Source: Metarhizium brunneum
Lineage: Eukaryota; Ascomycota; Sordariomycetes; Hypocreales; Clavicipitaceae
Assembly: GCF_013426205.1 (NCBI RefSeq)
Contig: NC_089424.1
Coordinates: 4,588,001 to 4,652,000, forward strand
Direction: 5' to 3'
DNA length: 64,000 bases
Made by a program: the position numbers and the translations under genes. Positions 14,835 through 27,354 of the stretch are shown here, piece by piece (the first letter of the stretch is position 1; every line of letters starts with the position of its first letter). The notes beneath the pieces were generated by a model that was given only the letters and a program-made list of their open reading frames with translations, did no database searches and was not told the origin of the DNA.

Positions 14835-17800
14835 ATATCCCTTCTTTTATAATTTTACCCTTAAAATCTAAGCCTTATTTTATAAATAATCTTATTTACC
14901 TTTTTTTTTATTAGTTATAAGTATTTTATTTTTTTATAATATCTTTTTTTTATTATATTTAATTATATAAAAAAACCTAAAAAATTCTATTTTATTATTA
15001 ATTATATTATAATTATTACTTTTATTTATAAATAAAATTTTAAAGTATTACTTTATAATTATTATTTTAAAAAAAAAAGTTTTTATTAGGTTATTAAAAG
15101 TATTAATTATTATACTTTTTATTATTTTTTAGGTTATTTTTATAATAAATTTTATATTTTTATAATAAATTATATATATAAGGTTTTTTTATTATAATAT
15201 ATATTATTAATATATTTTAATAAATTATATTATTAAAAAACTTTATTAGCTTAAAAAAAAGGAGAAATTAATAAAAAAACTATTAATTAAAAAGTATTAT
15301 AAAGCTTAGTTAAAAATAAATAAAGCCTTAAATTATTTAATATATTTTTAATATATATATTATTATTTATATAAAAAAAGTCTAAAAATAGCTTATTATA
15401 ACTTTATTTTTTTAAAAAAAATAAAAAATATAAATTAAAAAAAAAAGGAAAAAAAAGCTTAAAAGTATAAATTAAAGTAAGTTTAATAATAAAAGTTTAA
15501 GGCTATTTAAAATACTTAAAACTAAAGTATTTTTAATATTTTAGACTAAAGCACTTTACTTAATACTAAGTTATAAGTTATTAATAATATTATTATAATA
15601 AGTACTAATAATTTTTTAAGTGTTTTATAAGTTTTTATATATTTTTCTTATTTTTATAGTTTTTTTATTTAATAAGATATTAGTATATTTTATTTTTTAT
15701 TTTTATATCTAAAATTTATTTTACTTTATATTTTATTTTATTTATAATTTTAATATTTTCTTTTATTAATATATTATTTAATACTTTTTTAAGGAGTAAA
15801 ATATATATTATAAAATAATTTTTTATAGTTTTTAATAATAAAAGTTTATAATTATTTATTAATATTTATTTTTTAATAATAAATAATTCTAATTTTTTAT
15901 AATTTAATTTATTATTTAATTATATTATTTTAATATTTTATTAGAGTAAGTAAATTATATTTTCTTTCCTAAAAATTAGTTTTTTTAATTTTTTATAATT
16001 ATAATATTATATTATTTTATTTTATATAAATTCTAATTTATATTATATTTTTTTATATAATTTTTTTAGTTTATTTACTTATAATATTACTTATTTTACT
16101 TATAATTTTTTATATTATATTTAAAATACTTTAAAGTTAAATTTATAATTAATATAAGCTAGTATTTATTTTATTAATTCTAATATTAAGCTATTATAAG
16201 CTAATTATACTATAAATAACTATTTAACCTAATTATTTTATTAATAATTAATATAGTATTATAAATATTATTTAAGTATTTAGTTTAATTTTTTTATTTA
16301 TTTATTTATTTATAAATAATATATAATACTTAACTTATAATTTATTTTAAGTTATATTATAAATACTTATTAAAATTTAAAGGTAAATATACTTTTTTTA
16401 TTTAATATAATTTCTTTTAATAGCTTATAATTACTTATTATTATTTATAAGAATATATATATAAGTTTTTTTATATTACTTACTTTTTTATATAATAAAA
16501 AGTATTTATACTTTATAAGTCTATTTATAACTATAAATATATTATTATATTTTATATTAGTTATTAGTTTTTTTAATATTAGTAATTTTATAATATAATT
16601 AAAAGCTATTAATTTCTATAATTATATTAGTACTAGTAATAATTATAATTTTTTATATAGCTTATATTATAAAACCTTACTTTTTTTATATTATATATAT
16701 TTATTAATAACTTTTTTAATTATTTTCTTAATTTTTAAAAAATTATATTATTATTATATTTTATTTAGTATTTTACGGATTTCTTAATATTTATAAACTA
16801 AATATTTATATATTTCTTTAATATATTTTTTTTATAACTCTAAAAGTATCTAGGTTTTTTTAAGTATTTTAGAATAATTTTAGGTTTTATAAGATATTTT
16901 TTTAGCGTATTTATAAACCTAATTTTTTCCTTTACTTATTATTAGATTTTCTTATATATTAGGTTTTTATTTTATACTTTTAATATAATATTTAGTTATT
17001 TTTATTAAAAATTATTATTTATATTAATTTTAAAAAGTTATTTTATTATTATAAGTACTTTTATATTATAATTACTTTTTTAACTTAAAGTATTTACTTA
17101 TTTATTTTTAAATTTTTTTTAATAAATAATTTTATAATTAAATTCTAAAAAATATTTAGCTTATTAAATTTATTATTTATTTAATTATTATATTATTATG
17201 AAGTAAAAAATATTTTTATAATTAATATATACCTTAACTTTATATTTACTTTTTATAAAATAGTATTTAAATTTCTTAAAAGTATTAATAATTATTAGGA
17301 ATTTTTTATTATAAATAAGGTAATTAAGTTCTACTTTATAAAGTTTTTTTAAGTAAAATATAATAAAATATAGTTTTTTATTATTATTTTTTTATTTAAC
17401 TTATACTTTTAAAGTAAAATCTAATAAATTAGTTTTTAATTTTATTTTTTTTTTTAGGTTAAAGGTTTTTAAAATAAGTTTAAATATAATAAGTTTTTTA
17501 ATTTTATTAAAAGTATATTATACTTTATTATTTTAATTTTATTACTTATTTTTTTTAATAAGTTTATTTAAAAGTATTATAATTTTATTATAACTTTTAA
17601 TAAATCTTTTATAGTAATTTATAAAGCCTTTAAAGCTTTATATATTCTTAATATTCTTTAGTATTAGCTAGTTTTTTATTACCTTAATTTTTATTTTTTT
17701 TATTTATATTTTATTTAATTATATTATATATTCTAAAAAGTTTACTTTTTATATATAAAATTTATATTTTATTAGTTTAAATAATAGTTTAGTATTTTAT

Positions 17801-20800
17801 AATATTTTTAATATTATATATATATATTTTTTATAGTTTTTTAGGGTTTTTAAGAAAATTAATATATTATTAAGATATATTATTATAAAATTATTTAAAT
17901 ATTTTTATAATATATTATTAATTATTTTTTAGAATATTATTAGTATATTAGTAAACTTTATTAGTATTATTAAGTATTTAAATAATTTAAATTTTATTCT
18001 AAAGGCTATTATTTATTTATAACCTTTTTTTATTTAAATTAAATTATATACTTCTTTTAGGTTTATTATAATAAACTAATTTATATTATATAATTAGTTT
18101 TATAATTCTAATATTAGTAATAATAATATTTTATTTTTTATAATAATTACATTTAATTACTAATAATTTATTATTAATTATAATTTTTTATTTTTTTTTA
18201 AAATAAATATAATTAGGTATTTAGCTTTTAATATTAATACTTTAATATAGCTTTTTATTAGTATTTTATTAATATATTCTTATAATATTTTAAGTTTTTT
18301 TATATTTAAGTTATAAATTTTATAGAATATTATTAACTTTTTATTTATTAATTTAATTTTATAATTTTATTAATTATATTTAAGTAATTTAGTTTTTAAT
18401 TTTTTTATAAATAATTTTTTATATTTTTAGTATTTTTTAGGGATATTTTTAAGTTTTTTTTTTTTTATTATTAAGCTTTTATTATTTTTATTATTTTTAT
18501 TTTTTTTTTTTTTTTTAAGTTTTTTATTTATATTTATAAGGTTTTTTTTTAAAGTAATAATAATTTTTTAGATTTTAGTTTTTATTTTTTTATTATTTAT
18601 TATTATTTATATTTTAATTTATAGTATTATTAAGGTTATTATAATAGATTTAATTATTCTTTTTTTTATATTTATTATTTTTATATTATTTATTTATTAT
18701 AATTAGTTTTTAAATAATTTACTTAAAGGTTTTTTTTTTTTAGAATTTTATTTATAAGCTAAGTTATAATAAAATTTTTTTTTTTTTTTTAAATTTTATT
18801 AATTTTATTAGCTTAAAGTTTTATTTTACTTTAATTAGCTTATTTTTTAGTTAATTAATAGGTTACTCTTTTATAATTATAAGTATTTTAATACTAGATT
18901 ATATTCTAATATATTTATAATATTAAGTTAAATTACTTCTAAATAACCTTAAATTTATACTTTAAGATAATTAGTTTTTTAGTTAATAATTTTATTATTA
19001 TAAGTAAAAAGTTTTCTTTTAATATTAATTAATTTATATAATATTTTTTTATATTTTTATAATAATTAATAATAATTAATAACTTTAAGTAAAATATAAT
19101 TACTTATTATATTATTATTTATAAGTATATAAATATAATATTTTATAACTTTAATATTTAATACTATTTTATTATTTTATTTATCTTAGATTATATTAAG
19201 AGTTATTAATATTTTTCTTTTTATATTAGCTTATAGCTTTTTTATAAATAATATATTTTATTTTTTAAGTTTTTTAAAATAAATTCTTTTATAATTTATT
19301 ATTTTATTTCTTAGTATTATTTTATAAATCTAGTTTTATTTTATAAGTATTTAAAGTAAAACCTATTATTAAATATTTAATATAAGTAATTATAAATTTA
19401 ATTTTTTATTTTTTTATACTTTTTATATTTTAGGTTATTATAATTTATTATATATTTCTTATTATATTTAAGGTTAAACTTTTATTTATAATATTATTTA
19501 TTTAGCTTTTATTTATTATAATATATTAATTTTATAATTCCCTTAGAATTTTTTTATTTAAGTATATTTAATACTTATTATATTTATTTATATATTATTA
19601 GTATTTTATATTATTATTTATATTATTTTTTAGCTTTATTTATTATATATTCTAAGTAATTTAATAGTAGATATATTATATAGTTTTTTATTTTATATTA
19701 AGATAATTTAAGTAATAACTCTTTTTTATATATTAAGATTTTTTTTATATATATATATTAATATTATTACTTATTTTTTATATATATATATAATTAATAT
19801 ATATTTAATTTATATATATTTATAAGATTTATATAAGCTTAATATTTAATAAGTATATTTAAATTAAGTTTTAAAATTATTATTTAATTATTATTAATTA
19901 TTTTTACTTTTTATTTTAAAAATTCTTATTTAAAGTATAATACTTTAATTAAATATCCTTTTATTTTAATTAAAAATATATTTAATTATACCTTAATTAT
20001 AAAATATACTTAATATATTATAAATATATATAATACTTATATTAATTATATATAATTTTTATATTTTAATAAAAGTCTAAGATTATTTTTTTTTTTTTTT
20101 TAAGTATTATAATATTAAGTTTCTTAATATTATAATAATATTTATTATAATAATAAAAATTATAAAATATTTTCTTATTAGTATAAAAAAATATTATTAT
20201 ATAATTTACTTTTATATAATTATTAGCTTTATTAGTATTTTTTTCTTATTTTATTTATTTTTAGATATTTTTAAAATATTTAAAATTATATTATTATTAT
20301 TAATACTTATTTTTTTTATTTTATTTTTTAGTTTATTAAAAAGGGTAAAAATTTATATATTTTACTTTTTTTTATATTATTATTTCCTTTAAATTTTCCT
20401 TACTTTTACTTATTATTATATTTAATTAAGAATTTCTTAATATAAGTTTTTATTTAAATATTTTAATAATTTTAGTTTATAAAATTCTTTTTATTTTATT
20501 ATTATAAAAGTTTTTTTTTTTATTAATTATTTATTTAGTTTTTTTTATACTAATTATTTAGCTATTTATAGCTTATTTCTTATAAAGTTTATAATTTTTT
20601 TTCTTAGTTTTCTTAGTTTTTTTAAAAATTATCTTATTTTTTATTTATTATTTATATAAATATAATAATTATTATTATAATAAAAAATCTAATTAAGGTT
20701 TTTATATTTTACTTTTAGTTTAATAACTTTATTTTTTTATTAGTTAATAATATTAAGCTATTTTTTACTTTCTTTTAGTACTAGCTTTTATTTTTTCCTA

Positions 20801-21792
20801 GGTTTCTTATATTTATTAATAAAATATCTTGGTTTTTTATAATTATAATATTTCTTTTCTTTTTTATTATTTTTTTTAATAGTATTAAGCTTTATTTATC
20901 TAGGGTTAAAAGTATAATTATAAGTAATAAGTTTTTTTTACCTTTTTTTTTAGTTTACTTATTATTTTTTTTTTTTTATAAGATTCTAAGTTCTTTTTTT
21001 TTATTACTTTTATATATATAATTAATATTATTTATTATTAATTTAAACTATTATTATTATATAATTTAAAAAGTTATTTAGTATATTTTTTTTATATAAT
21101 TTATTCTTAATTTCTTCTTTTAGTTCTTTAAAAAAAGCTAATATAAATAGCTTATTTTTTTAGTTTAATACTAAGATAACTTATTTAAAATATACTATAT
21201 AATTTAATATAAATTCTTTTTATTTAAGTTAATTTATATAAATAATTATAATTTTTATTTTATTAGTTAATTTAAATATTTTTTTAATTACTTTTTTAAA
21301 TTTTTTATAATTAATAAATATTTCTTTTATTTTATTTTCTTAATTATTTTTTATATTAATAAAATAATCTTATATAATTAATTTAAATTATATAAGTATA
21401 ATATTTATTATATATTTTTTAATATATAATACTTTTACTTATATATTAATTAACTTATTTAAGTAAAATTAATAGTATACTTTAAGCTAGGTTAAGAATT
21501 TTTAAAGTATTTTTAGATTATTATTATAAGATTTTAGTATTTTAGGCTTAATAATCTTTTTTAAGTTTTTTTATCTTAATATAAGTATTTAATATTTAAA
21601 GCTAAGTTACTTAATTTATTAGTATAATTATATAAGTTTAATTATAAAGTTTTAGAGTTTAAGGCTTTAAAATTCTTAAAGTATTAATAATATAATTACC
21701 TTAAATAAAGTAGGTATTATAAGTATTATTTTAATAATTATTAGATATTACTTAGAATAATATAATAGTTATTTAAATAAGAGCTTTTAATA

Positions 21793-22240
21793 TATAATAG
21801 CTAAAATTTTTAAAAAATAAACTAATTATAATTTATATTAATAAAATAACTAAGGTAATTAATTTAAGTAGTTAATTATTATATTAATAATAGATTATAA
21901 ATTATAACTAAGTAATTAAAATTAAAAAGTTATAAGTAAAGTTTATTTAATATAATAATTTATATTAAAAGCTAAAAAGTTAAAGTTTATTTATAAAATA
22001 AATTTAAGGGTTTTTATATATTATAATATTTACTTATTATTTATTAAAATGTTAATAAATTATAATTATATATATATTATTAATTTATTTAAAGTTTATT
22101 AAATAATTAATAAACTCTCCCTTATTAATAGCTTATTTTAATTATTAATTTATTACCTACTATACTTACGCTATCCCGTGGCTTATATAGCCGGCCTAAC
22201 CTGCGATCTACGCTGCAGCTTATAACTAGGTTGTAATATA
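21793..22240 (-). repeat. LTR of chromovirus copy B (right)
   Basis: Direct copy of 14387-14834; the inner end TATAATAGC is the RIP-altered form of TGTAACAGC. In the element's own orientation this is the 5' LTR. Confidence 0.83.
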
Positions 22241-23742
22241 AGGGCAATAATAATAATAATATTAATATTAAGTCTAATAATAACGGAAACGCCTTTTCCG
22301 CTAATTTAAGCGACAAGAACGCCGACCAGCTCTAACGAGAGCTAGATCTTGATGTCGCTGCCTGGGGTTGTGTATAAGATAAGGCAGAGAACAGGCTTAT
22401 GAACCCCTTTGATAACTATAACCTGTTTAATGCCTTCTAAGCCGTGGTTTATACTGTTGATTATAATACCTTTAAGGACTTATAAAAGTCCCTTATTAAA
22501 ACCTTTAGTAAGTAGTAAGAGTATATCCTGCGATATATCTAAAGGGAATATATACTATAGTATAAGTAGTAGGTAAAGTATTATATTAACTATTATTAGA
22601 ACTTTAGTTAAAAGGTTAATAGCCCTATTAAAATTACTTATATAAATGTTAAGTTTTACTTTATAATAGGTATAAGAGACCTTTTTTACCTTTATTAAGC
22701 TTTTATTATAATAATTAATAATAGGTTTTAGTCTTATTATTAAAAAGCTATAAAACAGATTTAATATTAATATAATTAGTACTTTAAGCAGGAATAGCTT
22801 AATAAGCTTAACCTTTAAATTATATATCTAATTATTAACCTTATTATTAAGTAGTATTACTTTACCTTTACTACTTTACCTAATTAATATAAGCCTAAAT
22901 TACTATACTTTTATATAAGTAACTTTAAGTATTAATATAGCTTACCTTATAGCTATTATATTTTTAATTGTTTTATAAACAGTACGCCTTTATAATAAAG
23001 CTAAATTATAGTGTGTTAGTAGCTTAAAAAGCTGTTAGTATATTAGCTTATTACTATTATAAGATATAAGTATTAATAGCCTATTAGAACGCGGAGGATA
23101 AACTACTTAATATTTACGACCTGGTTATTATTAGAAGCGCACAAGGCAGGCCGCGCCTGAATACCGACAACAAGAAGCTTAAGGTCCTGTAATACCTCTA
23201 AACCGGGAAGCGACGCCGACGATACGGACAATAATAATACCAAAACTAGGCCTGTACAACGAAGTCAAGGTAGGTATTCAGCGCGAGGTCGTGGTCTGAG
23301 CCGACAGCCTAGTCAGAACGCGGGATAAGGAACCTGCCAGTTAAATACGAGCCTTTACTATAACTGCTTTTAATTTAAACTTAATAAGCTATAGTTATAT
23401 ATATTTTAATTATTATAAAAAAATAAATATTAATAAGTTTATAGTAAGGTAATAAAATAAAGTTATATAAAAGTATTATATACTAAGAGGTTACTAGTAA
23501 ACCAGGACTAAATATTACGAGAGTTATTAGCTAAAAGCTATATTATTATTCTAGGTTTTTTATTAGCTATAATGCTATAATTTTAATAATAACTTATAGT
23601 AAAAACTGTAGTTTAAAGGACTAAAATATTATTATAAAGAGGAGGAGAAAGAGTAATATTAATAAGTTAAGAATATACAGCTAATAAGATACTTTATTAT
23701 TATAATGCTTTATAACCTAAATATACCCTAGAAGTATAATAA
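22241..23742. other. Degraded transposon-like sequence, no intact gene
   Basis: A mosaic of AT-rich and more GC-balanced patches (22300-22420, 23090-23345). Plus-strand readings such as NRLMNPFDNYNLFNAF and QGRPRLNTDNKKLKVL, broken by stops, suggest an old transposase or polyprotein. I cannot assign the family. Confidence 0.45.
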
Positions 23743-23944
23743 TTAAATTAATTTAAGGGTTTTGATATTCTGGTAAACCCGTGTGTTTCGCAGTGTGTTG
23801 TCGTACGTATCACTGTGTATATCGCCGTGTGTGCTGTAGTGATGAATTTGATGCCAGCAGTTTGTAACTTTCCGCCTGCACTGCGTAATATTCCTAATGG
23901 TGACCAGGGTGGGGGTAGGTGAGTCAAAAGTGAGACACATATCT

Positions 23945-23983
23945 GTGCAAATAGAGATTTGTATTTGTGCGAATAGCACTGCT
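23945..23983 (+). repeat. GTGCAAATAG dispersed motif, copy 2
   Basis: Same two-box layout as 8739-8778, with the second box GTGCGAATAG. It abuts the flavoprotein shard directly. Confidence 0.65.
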
Positions 23984-24057
23984 CATTTCGAAGGTTCTGG
24001 TCTCAACACCGTCAGCACGCACACCCATGGACCAACGACTGCTTCCTGTCAACGAAT
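23984..24057 (-). pseudogene. Shard of a phenol-hydroxylase-type FAD monooxygenase
   Basis: About 70 bp that, read on the minus strand, match 37731-37795 of the monooxygenase at 37570-39694 (the segment from VDR through HGC and ETRTFE). It keeps a G that the larger copy lacks, but has its own 4-bp duplication (GTGC repeated). Similarity stops abruptly on both sides. It looks like a relic of a duplicated or paralogous gene. Confidence 0.75.
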
Positions 24058-24717
24058 CCCATGTTTGCGGAGCCTCAAAGGCCCTTTGGGGCGAAGATAA
24101 CGATTACAGATCGTCGAAGCCGGATGGGGAGTGATGTAATTGAAGCATTAGAGTGTTTGTAGTCATGGTTTGAGATACGAGACTTTTAATAGGACACGGT
24201 AGAGCCACGGGTCCCGTGGCTATAATTTGCCACGGACCCGTAGGCAAAAGCGGGCCGCCAACAGAATTGACCATTGACCATCATCGCTGACACCAGCCAC
24301 GATCCAGTCATCGCTGGTGATGTTGTACTTAATGTATTATAGCGTTGTATATACGTACGTACATTAAGGTGCTGTACAGTACACGTATTATGTACGTACG
24401 AAAGTCCCCGATATTCCTAATCAGGGAATTTATGGGTCCATAATGTATATACTAAACTAAGGGCACTCTGTCTGCGATGTTTACCTTAATTGCCTAAAAA
24501 TGAAAGGGAAAATTATATGTGCGTACTCATACATACTACCTGATAGTACGTATAGTACTATAGCTAAAATACAGTACGTACGTGTACTACTAAGTCGCAT
24601 CACTACAAGGACGGAAGATCAACGTGTTAAGGCAATAGTTGCAAATGAAATTATACCGTGTGGATATAAAAACACGGTATGAGACAAGTTGTACGGAGTA
24701 CTTTATGAGAAGATCTT

Positions 24718-25087
24718 TTGTTGGGATCAAGCTATCGGATTTTCGCATCACCACGCGGTGGAAGAAAAATCCTGAACACGATGTCTATCAATTTGGGTGA
24801 TCGCGTCGGTCATTGGTATGGATTTTTGCTCAGACGGGAGGTGTGTTTGTTATTGGTGTCAAATTACTTTTACGTGCGGCCTGGATCATGTGGGTTTATT
24901 AGCGACCGCTTCAGGGAACGCATACCATTCCTGCCCAGTACTCCACGTATATTCTCCTGGGTTGGCGGTTGCGTTCCCAAAACCCGTAATTTGACCATGT
25001 TTTGTGACAACCTTCCCGTGCACACAACAAGTAGCCTTGCAGATTGCCCTTTTGCTAGCGACTTTTGCGTTTGTTAGTGTAAATATC
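24718..25087. other. Unassigned stretch before a palindromic repeat
   Basis: Frames of 119 and 65 residues overlap here on the plus strand, but neither resembles a family I know and there are no intron signals to join them. I see no supportable gene. Confidence 0.4.
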
Positions 25088-25330
25088 AGAGTTTTAAAGA
25101 AAGGTTATTCAACTAGCAAACCTAGTTGCGTTGCTGTCGCAGGCTTCGGAATCGATCGAGCGATTGATATAATCGACTTGATTTCGATTTCGATCATATC
25201 GACCAGACCTGTCAATCGATTTGATCGTCGATCGATCCCGAAGCCACCATTTAGCGGAATCCCCCCCCTATATAAAAAAAACCATTTCTACTGGTCGAGG
25301 ACGGCAGCAGTAGATTGACCTTCTGTTCAC
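25088..25330 (+). repeat. Palindromic ATCGATCGA repeat, copy 1
   Basis: The core at 25143-25247 starts GGCTTCGGAATCGATCGA and ends with its near reverse complement TCGATCGATCCCGAAGCC, giving an imperfect 105-bp hairpin. The core and about 55 bp of left flank recur at 32107-32275, so the repeat unit is larger than the hairpin. A diverged relative with similar ends lies at 61852-62040. Confidence 0.8.
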
Positions 25331-25560
25331 TCCTACTTTTCTACCTTGGTGAAATGCAAGGAAGGAGATTGGTCTATCTATATAGGGTATAAGTATTATA
25401 CTATTAATTTAAAAGTTTATTAACGTAATAATTTATATTCTTATATAATAACAGTTACTAAAAAGACTACCCTAATAAGTAAGAGAGATTAAGCTAATAT
25501 TTATTTAATATAAGAGTATTATATAATTGTCTATCTAAAGCTAAAGAAGAAAGATAAAAG
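25315..25560 (-). repeat. Repeat arm, inverted relative to 31745-31985
   Basis: Sequence from TTCTGTTCACTCCTACTTTT onward matches the reverse complement of 31745-31985 (there read as GCATTTCACT, GTAGAACAGAAGG). Its outer part is RIP-degraded. Confidence 0.65.
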
Positions 25561-25746
25561 CGAGCTCACGACCGTATAGTTGCTGTGTGGAACACTGGAA
25601 GCTTAAGGCGAAATGAAGTACATTGACACGTTGGGCTGGTCCGGCACTGCTGCTCCGAGTCCAGCAGAGCCGGGTCCACGGCATCAGGCGAAGCCCGTAA
25701 CAATACGTATCCTAAGCTACTATAGCCTATAATGCCCATAATTTGC

Positions 25747-26661
25747 CTAAGCCTTACAAAGAGATATCTCAATACCATCCTACATTTATTAGCTTCCCTG
25801 GATTCAAAGTATAAAGTTTTTGAATCAGAGAACACTTACCGGCTCGCCAGTAGGCTCAAAGCCGCGGTAAAGAGTGCTGTCGTAAGTGAGTCCAGTTTGG
25901 GGGTTGACAGAAGGGGCGCTATTTTGAGCTGCCTTGACTCTCAGGTCGTTGCGTTCATCTTTGCTTGCCCGTACATACTCAAGATAGCCCGGCGCTCCGG
26001 GAGAAATGACATTATCTGCTACCAAAACAGATCCGGAATCGATGAGACCAAGATCCTCACAGAGCATCAGATCACCAACATAGGCCGACTTTTGATGATC
26101 CAGGAAGAGAAGATCAATCGTTTTGAGTCTTCCCGATGTTCGTGCCTCGCGCAGTGATACCTCACAAGGCCCAATGACAATTTCAATATGCTCATGCAGA
26201 CCGGCGAGTTGAATCATGGCTGAGGCAACTGCTGCGAAATCCGGATTTATTTCAAGGCTGATATACTTAGTACCCCCACATTGGCGATGTATCGAGCCAA
26301 ATAGAATCGCAGAATAGCCGACATAGCACCCGAGTTCGACCATTACTCGCGGCTGTTGCTTGGAAATCTGTTGCGCCACTATGCGACCTTTGTCTTTTCC
26401 AACGTTCATCAAGAAATTATACTGCGCTCCATATTCATCGACGGCAGAAAGAACCTCTAGAGGGCTGTCTTGCATTTGCTTGTATCTCGGGTGATCTTGT
26501 ATGAACTTGAGCAGATCTTGTTCTCGTCCATCTCCATACTGTGAGGAAGGTTAATACTCAACTGATTTACTAGCAACAAATGTGGCTGGCTTCTCGACTG
26601 GGGGGAATGAACGCACGCAGATTGTCTGCTCTGGTTTGTAAAGTTTTGTAGAAGTTGCCAT
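25747..26661 (-). CDS. Catechol-type O-methyltransferase
   Basis: Three exons: 26661-26617, 26538-25840 and 25779-25747, giving 258 aa. The protein is a class I SAM-dependent methyltransferase of the catechol O-methyltransferase family. It has the SAM-binding loop ELGCYVGYS (residues 83-91), acidic LEINPD (110-115), LDHQKSAY (161-168, with the metal-binding Asp and catalytic-type Lys), and ADNVISPG (189-196, with the second and third metal ligands). The last exon supplies the usual ending DGIEIS plus LCKA. It would methylate a vicinal phenol (inference). The second exon is certain. The first splice is less so: the donor GTGCGT at 26616 gives a 78-nt intron and joins to YGDGREQ, a familiar start of the conserved part. 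It is divergent from the ammonia-lyase at 27355, which suggests a shared promoter and a joint role in making a methoxylated phenolic unit. Confidence 0.88.
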
Positions 26662-27354
26662 TATGGAATTACATGTACAGTAAAGTGTTAGGACGGTGAA
26701 GCTTAGAGAATGAAGTTGTAAGGAAAGTGATTTGGTTCGTTCGACTTGGTAACAGCGGTTGGCGGATATTTTACTTCTAGTAGAACTTGAAGTTCTATAC
26801 AAACATTCCGCTGTTGGGGGGGGTGTAAGCATACTAGTGGATGTGCGTGTTAGATTTCACGATGCCCCACCTGAACTACTACTTATCGGTGTTAGGTGGG
26901 CGGGGAGAAATTTTTCTCTCCTTCCAGGTTGCACTGCCACACGCGGCCATTGCATTTTAGCGCTGTTTCGTTTACAAACCCTCCTGTCAATCTCAATGCT
27001 ACCAGCGCATGATGTAGTCTTTTTTGGTCTGACACCTGCACCCTTCAATTACCTACAACGAGCAACAATGCCACAGGACTTTCCGTCATTTTGAGCCCAC
27101 ATTCATCTGGCACGATTTAGCGGGACCTCCCAAAACTGCATTGACTCTCAGGAATGTTTTCCCCCAGCATATAGGCATTAAGATCGGCAACCCACGTGTG
27201 AACACATACTTACTTGCAGGCATTGCAGCAACTTATTTGCGTGCCTCCTGCCTTCAGTCTGAAGAGTTCAGAAATACACATTTAAATTTCACTTCGAGTC
27301 GGACCTCGACGAATTTCTTCGAGAGAATATACAGAAATCCTTGCAGCGATAACA
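26662..27354. promoter_or_regulatory. Divergent intergenic region, methyltransferase / ammonia-lyase
   Basis: A 693-bp gap between two head-to-head start codons. Small frames inside it are not supported as genes. By position it should carry both promoters. No specific binding site is identified. Confidence 0.5.

Larger units (their letters stand above)
14387..22240 (-). mobile_element. Ty3/Gypsy chromovirus copy B, RIP-degraded
   Basis: Same family as copy A but inverted. LTRs are at 14387-14834 and 21793-22240. The gag zinc-knuckle trace, with Tyr replacing Cys/His, is near 20820-20870 on the minus strand, and pol runs leftwards from there. Outer LTR parts are less mutated (TGTAACAGC at 14387; GC-richer sequence at 22165-22230). 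The 3' neighbour of the right LTR does not repeat the ATACT that precedes the left one, so no target duplication was confirmed. Confidence 0.87.
23743..24717. other. Intergenic stretch with small repeats and a gene shard
   Basis: No gene. It holds the second GTGCAAATAG motif, a flavoprotein shard (23984-24057) and GTAC-rich palindromic sequence at 24350-24400. A palindrome GCCACGGGTCCCGTGGC lies at 24202-24218, with a second imperfect one at 24228-24247. Confidence 0.6.

Noticed and set aside
22125..22316. Minus-strand frame of 63 residues
   Set aside because: It spans the end of the chromovirus LTR and low-complexity repeats; no family match.
24718..25077. Plus-strand frame of 119 residues
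   Set aside because: No recognisable motif, no splice signals, and an overlapping frame of similar quality; treated as chance.
26551..27094. Small frames on both strands before the methyltransferase and ammonia-lyase
   Set aside because: They cover the divergent promoter region; only the short first exon at 26661-26617 has a reason to be coding.
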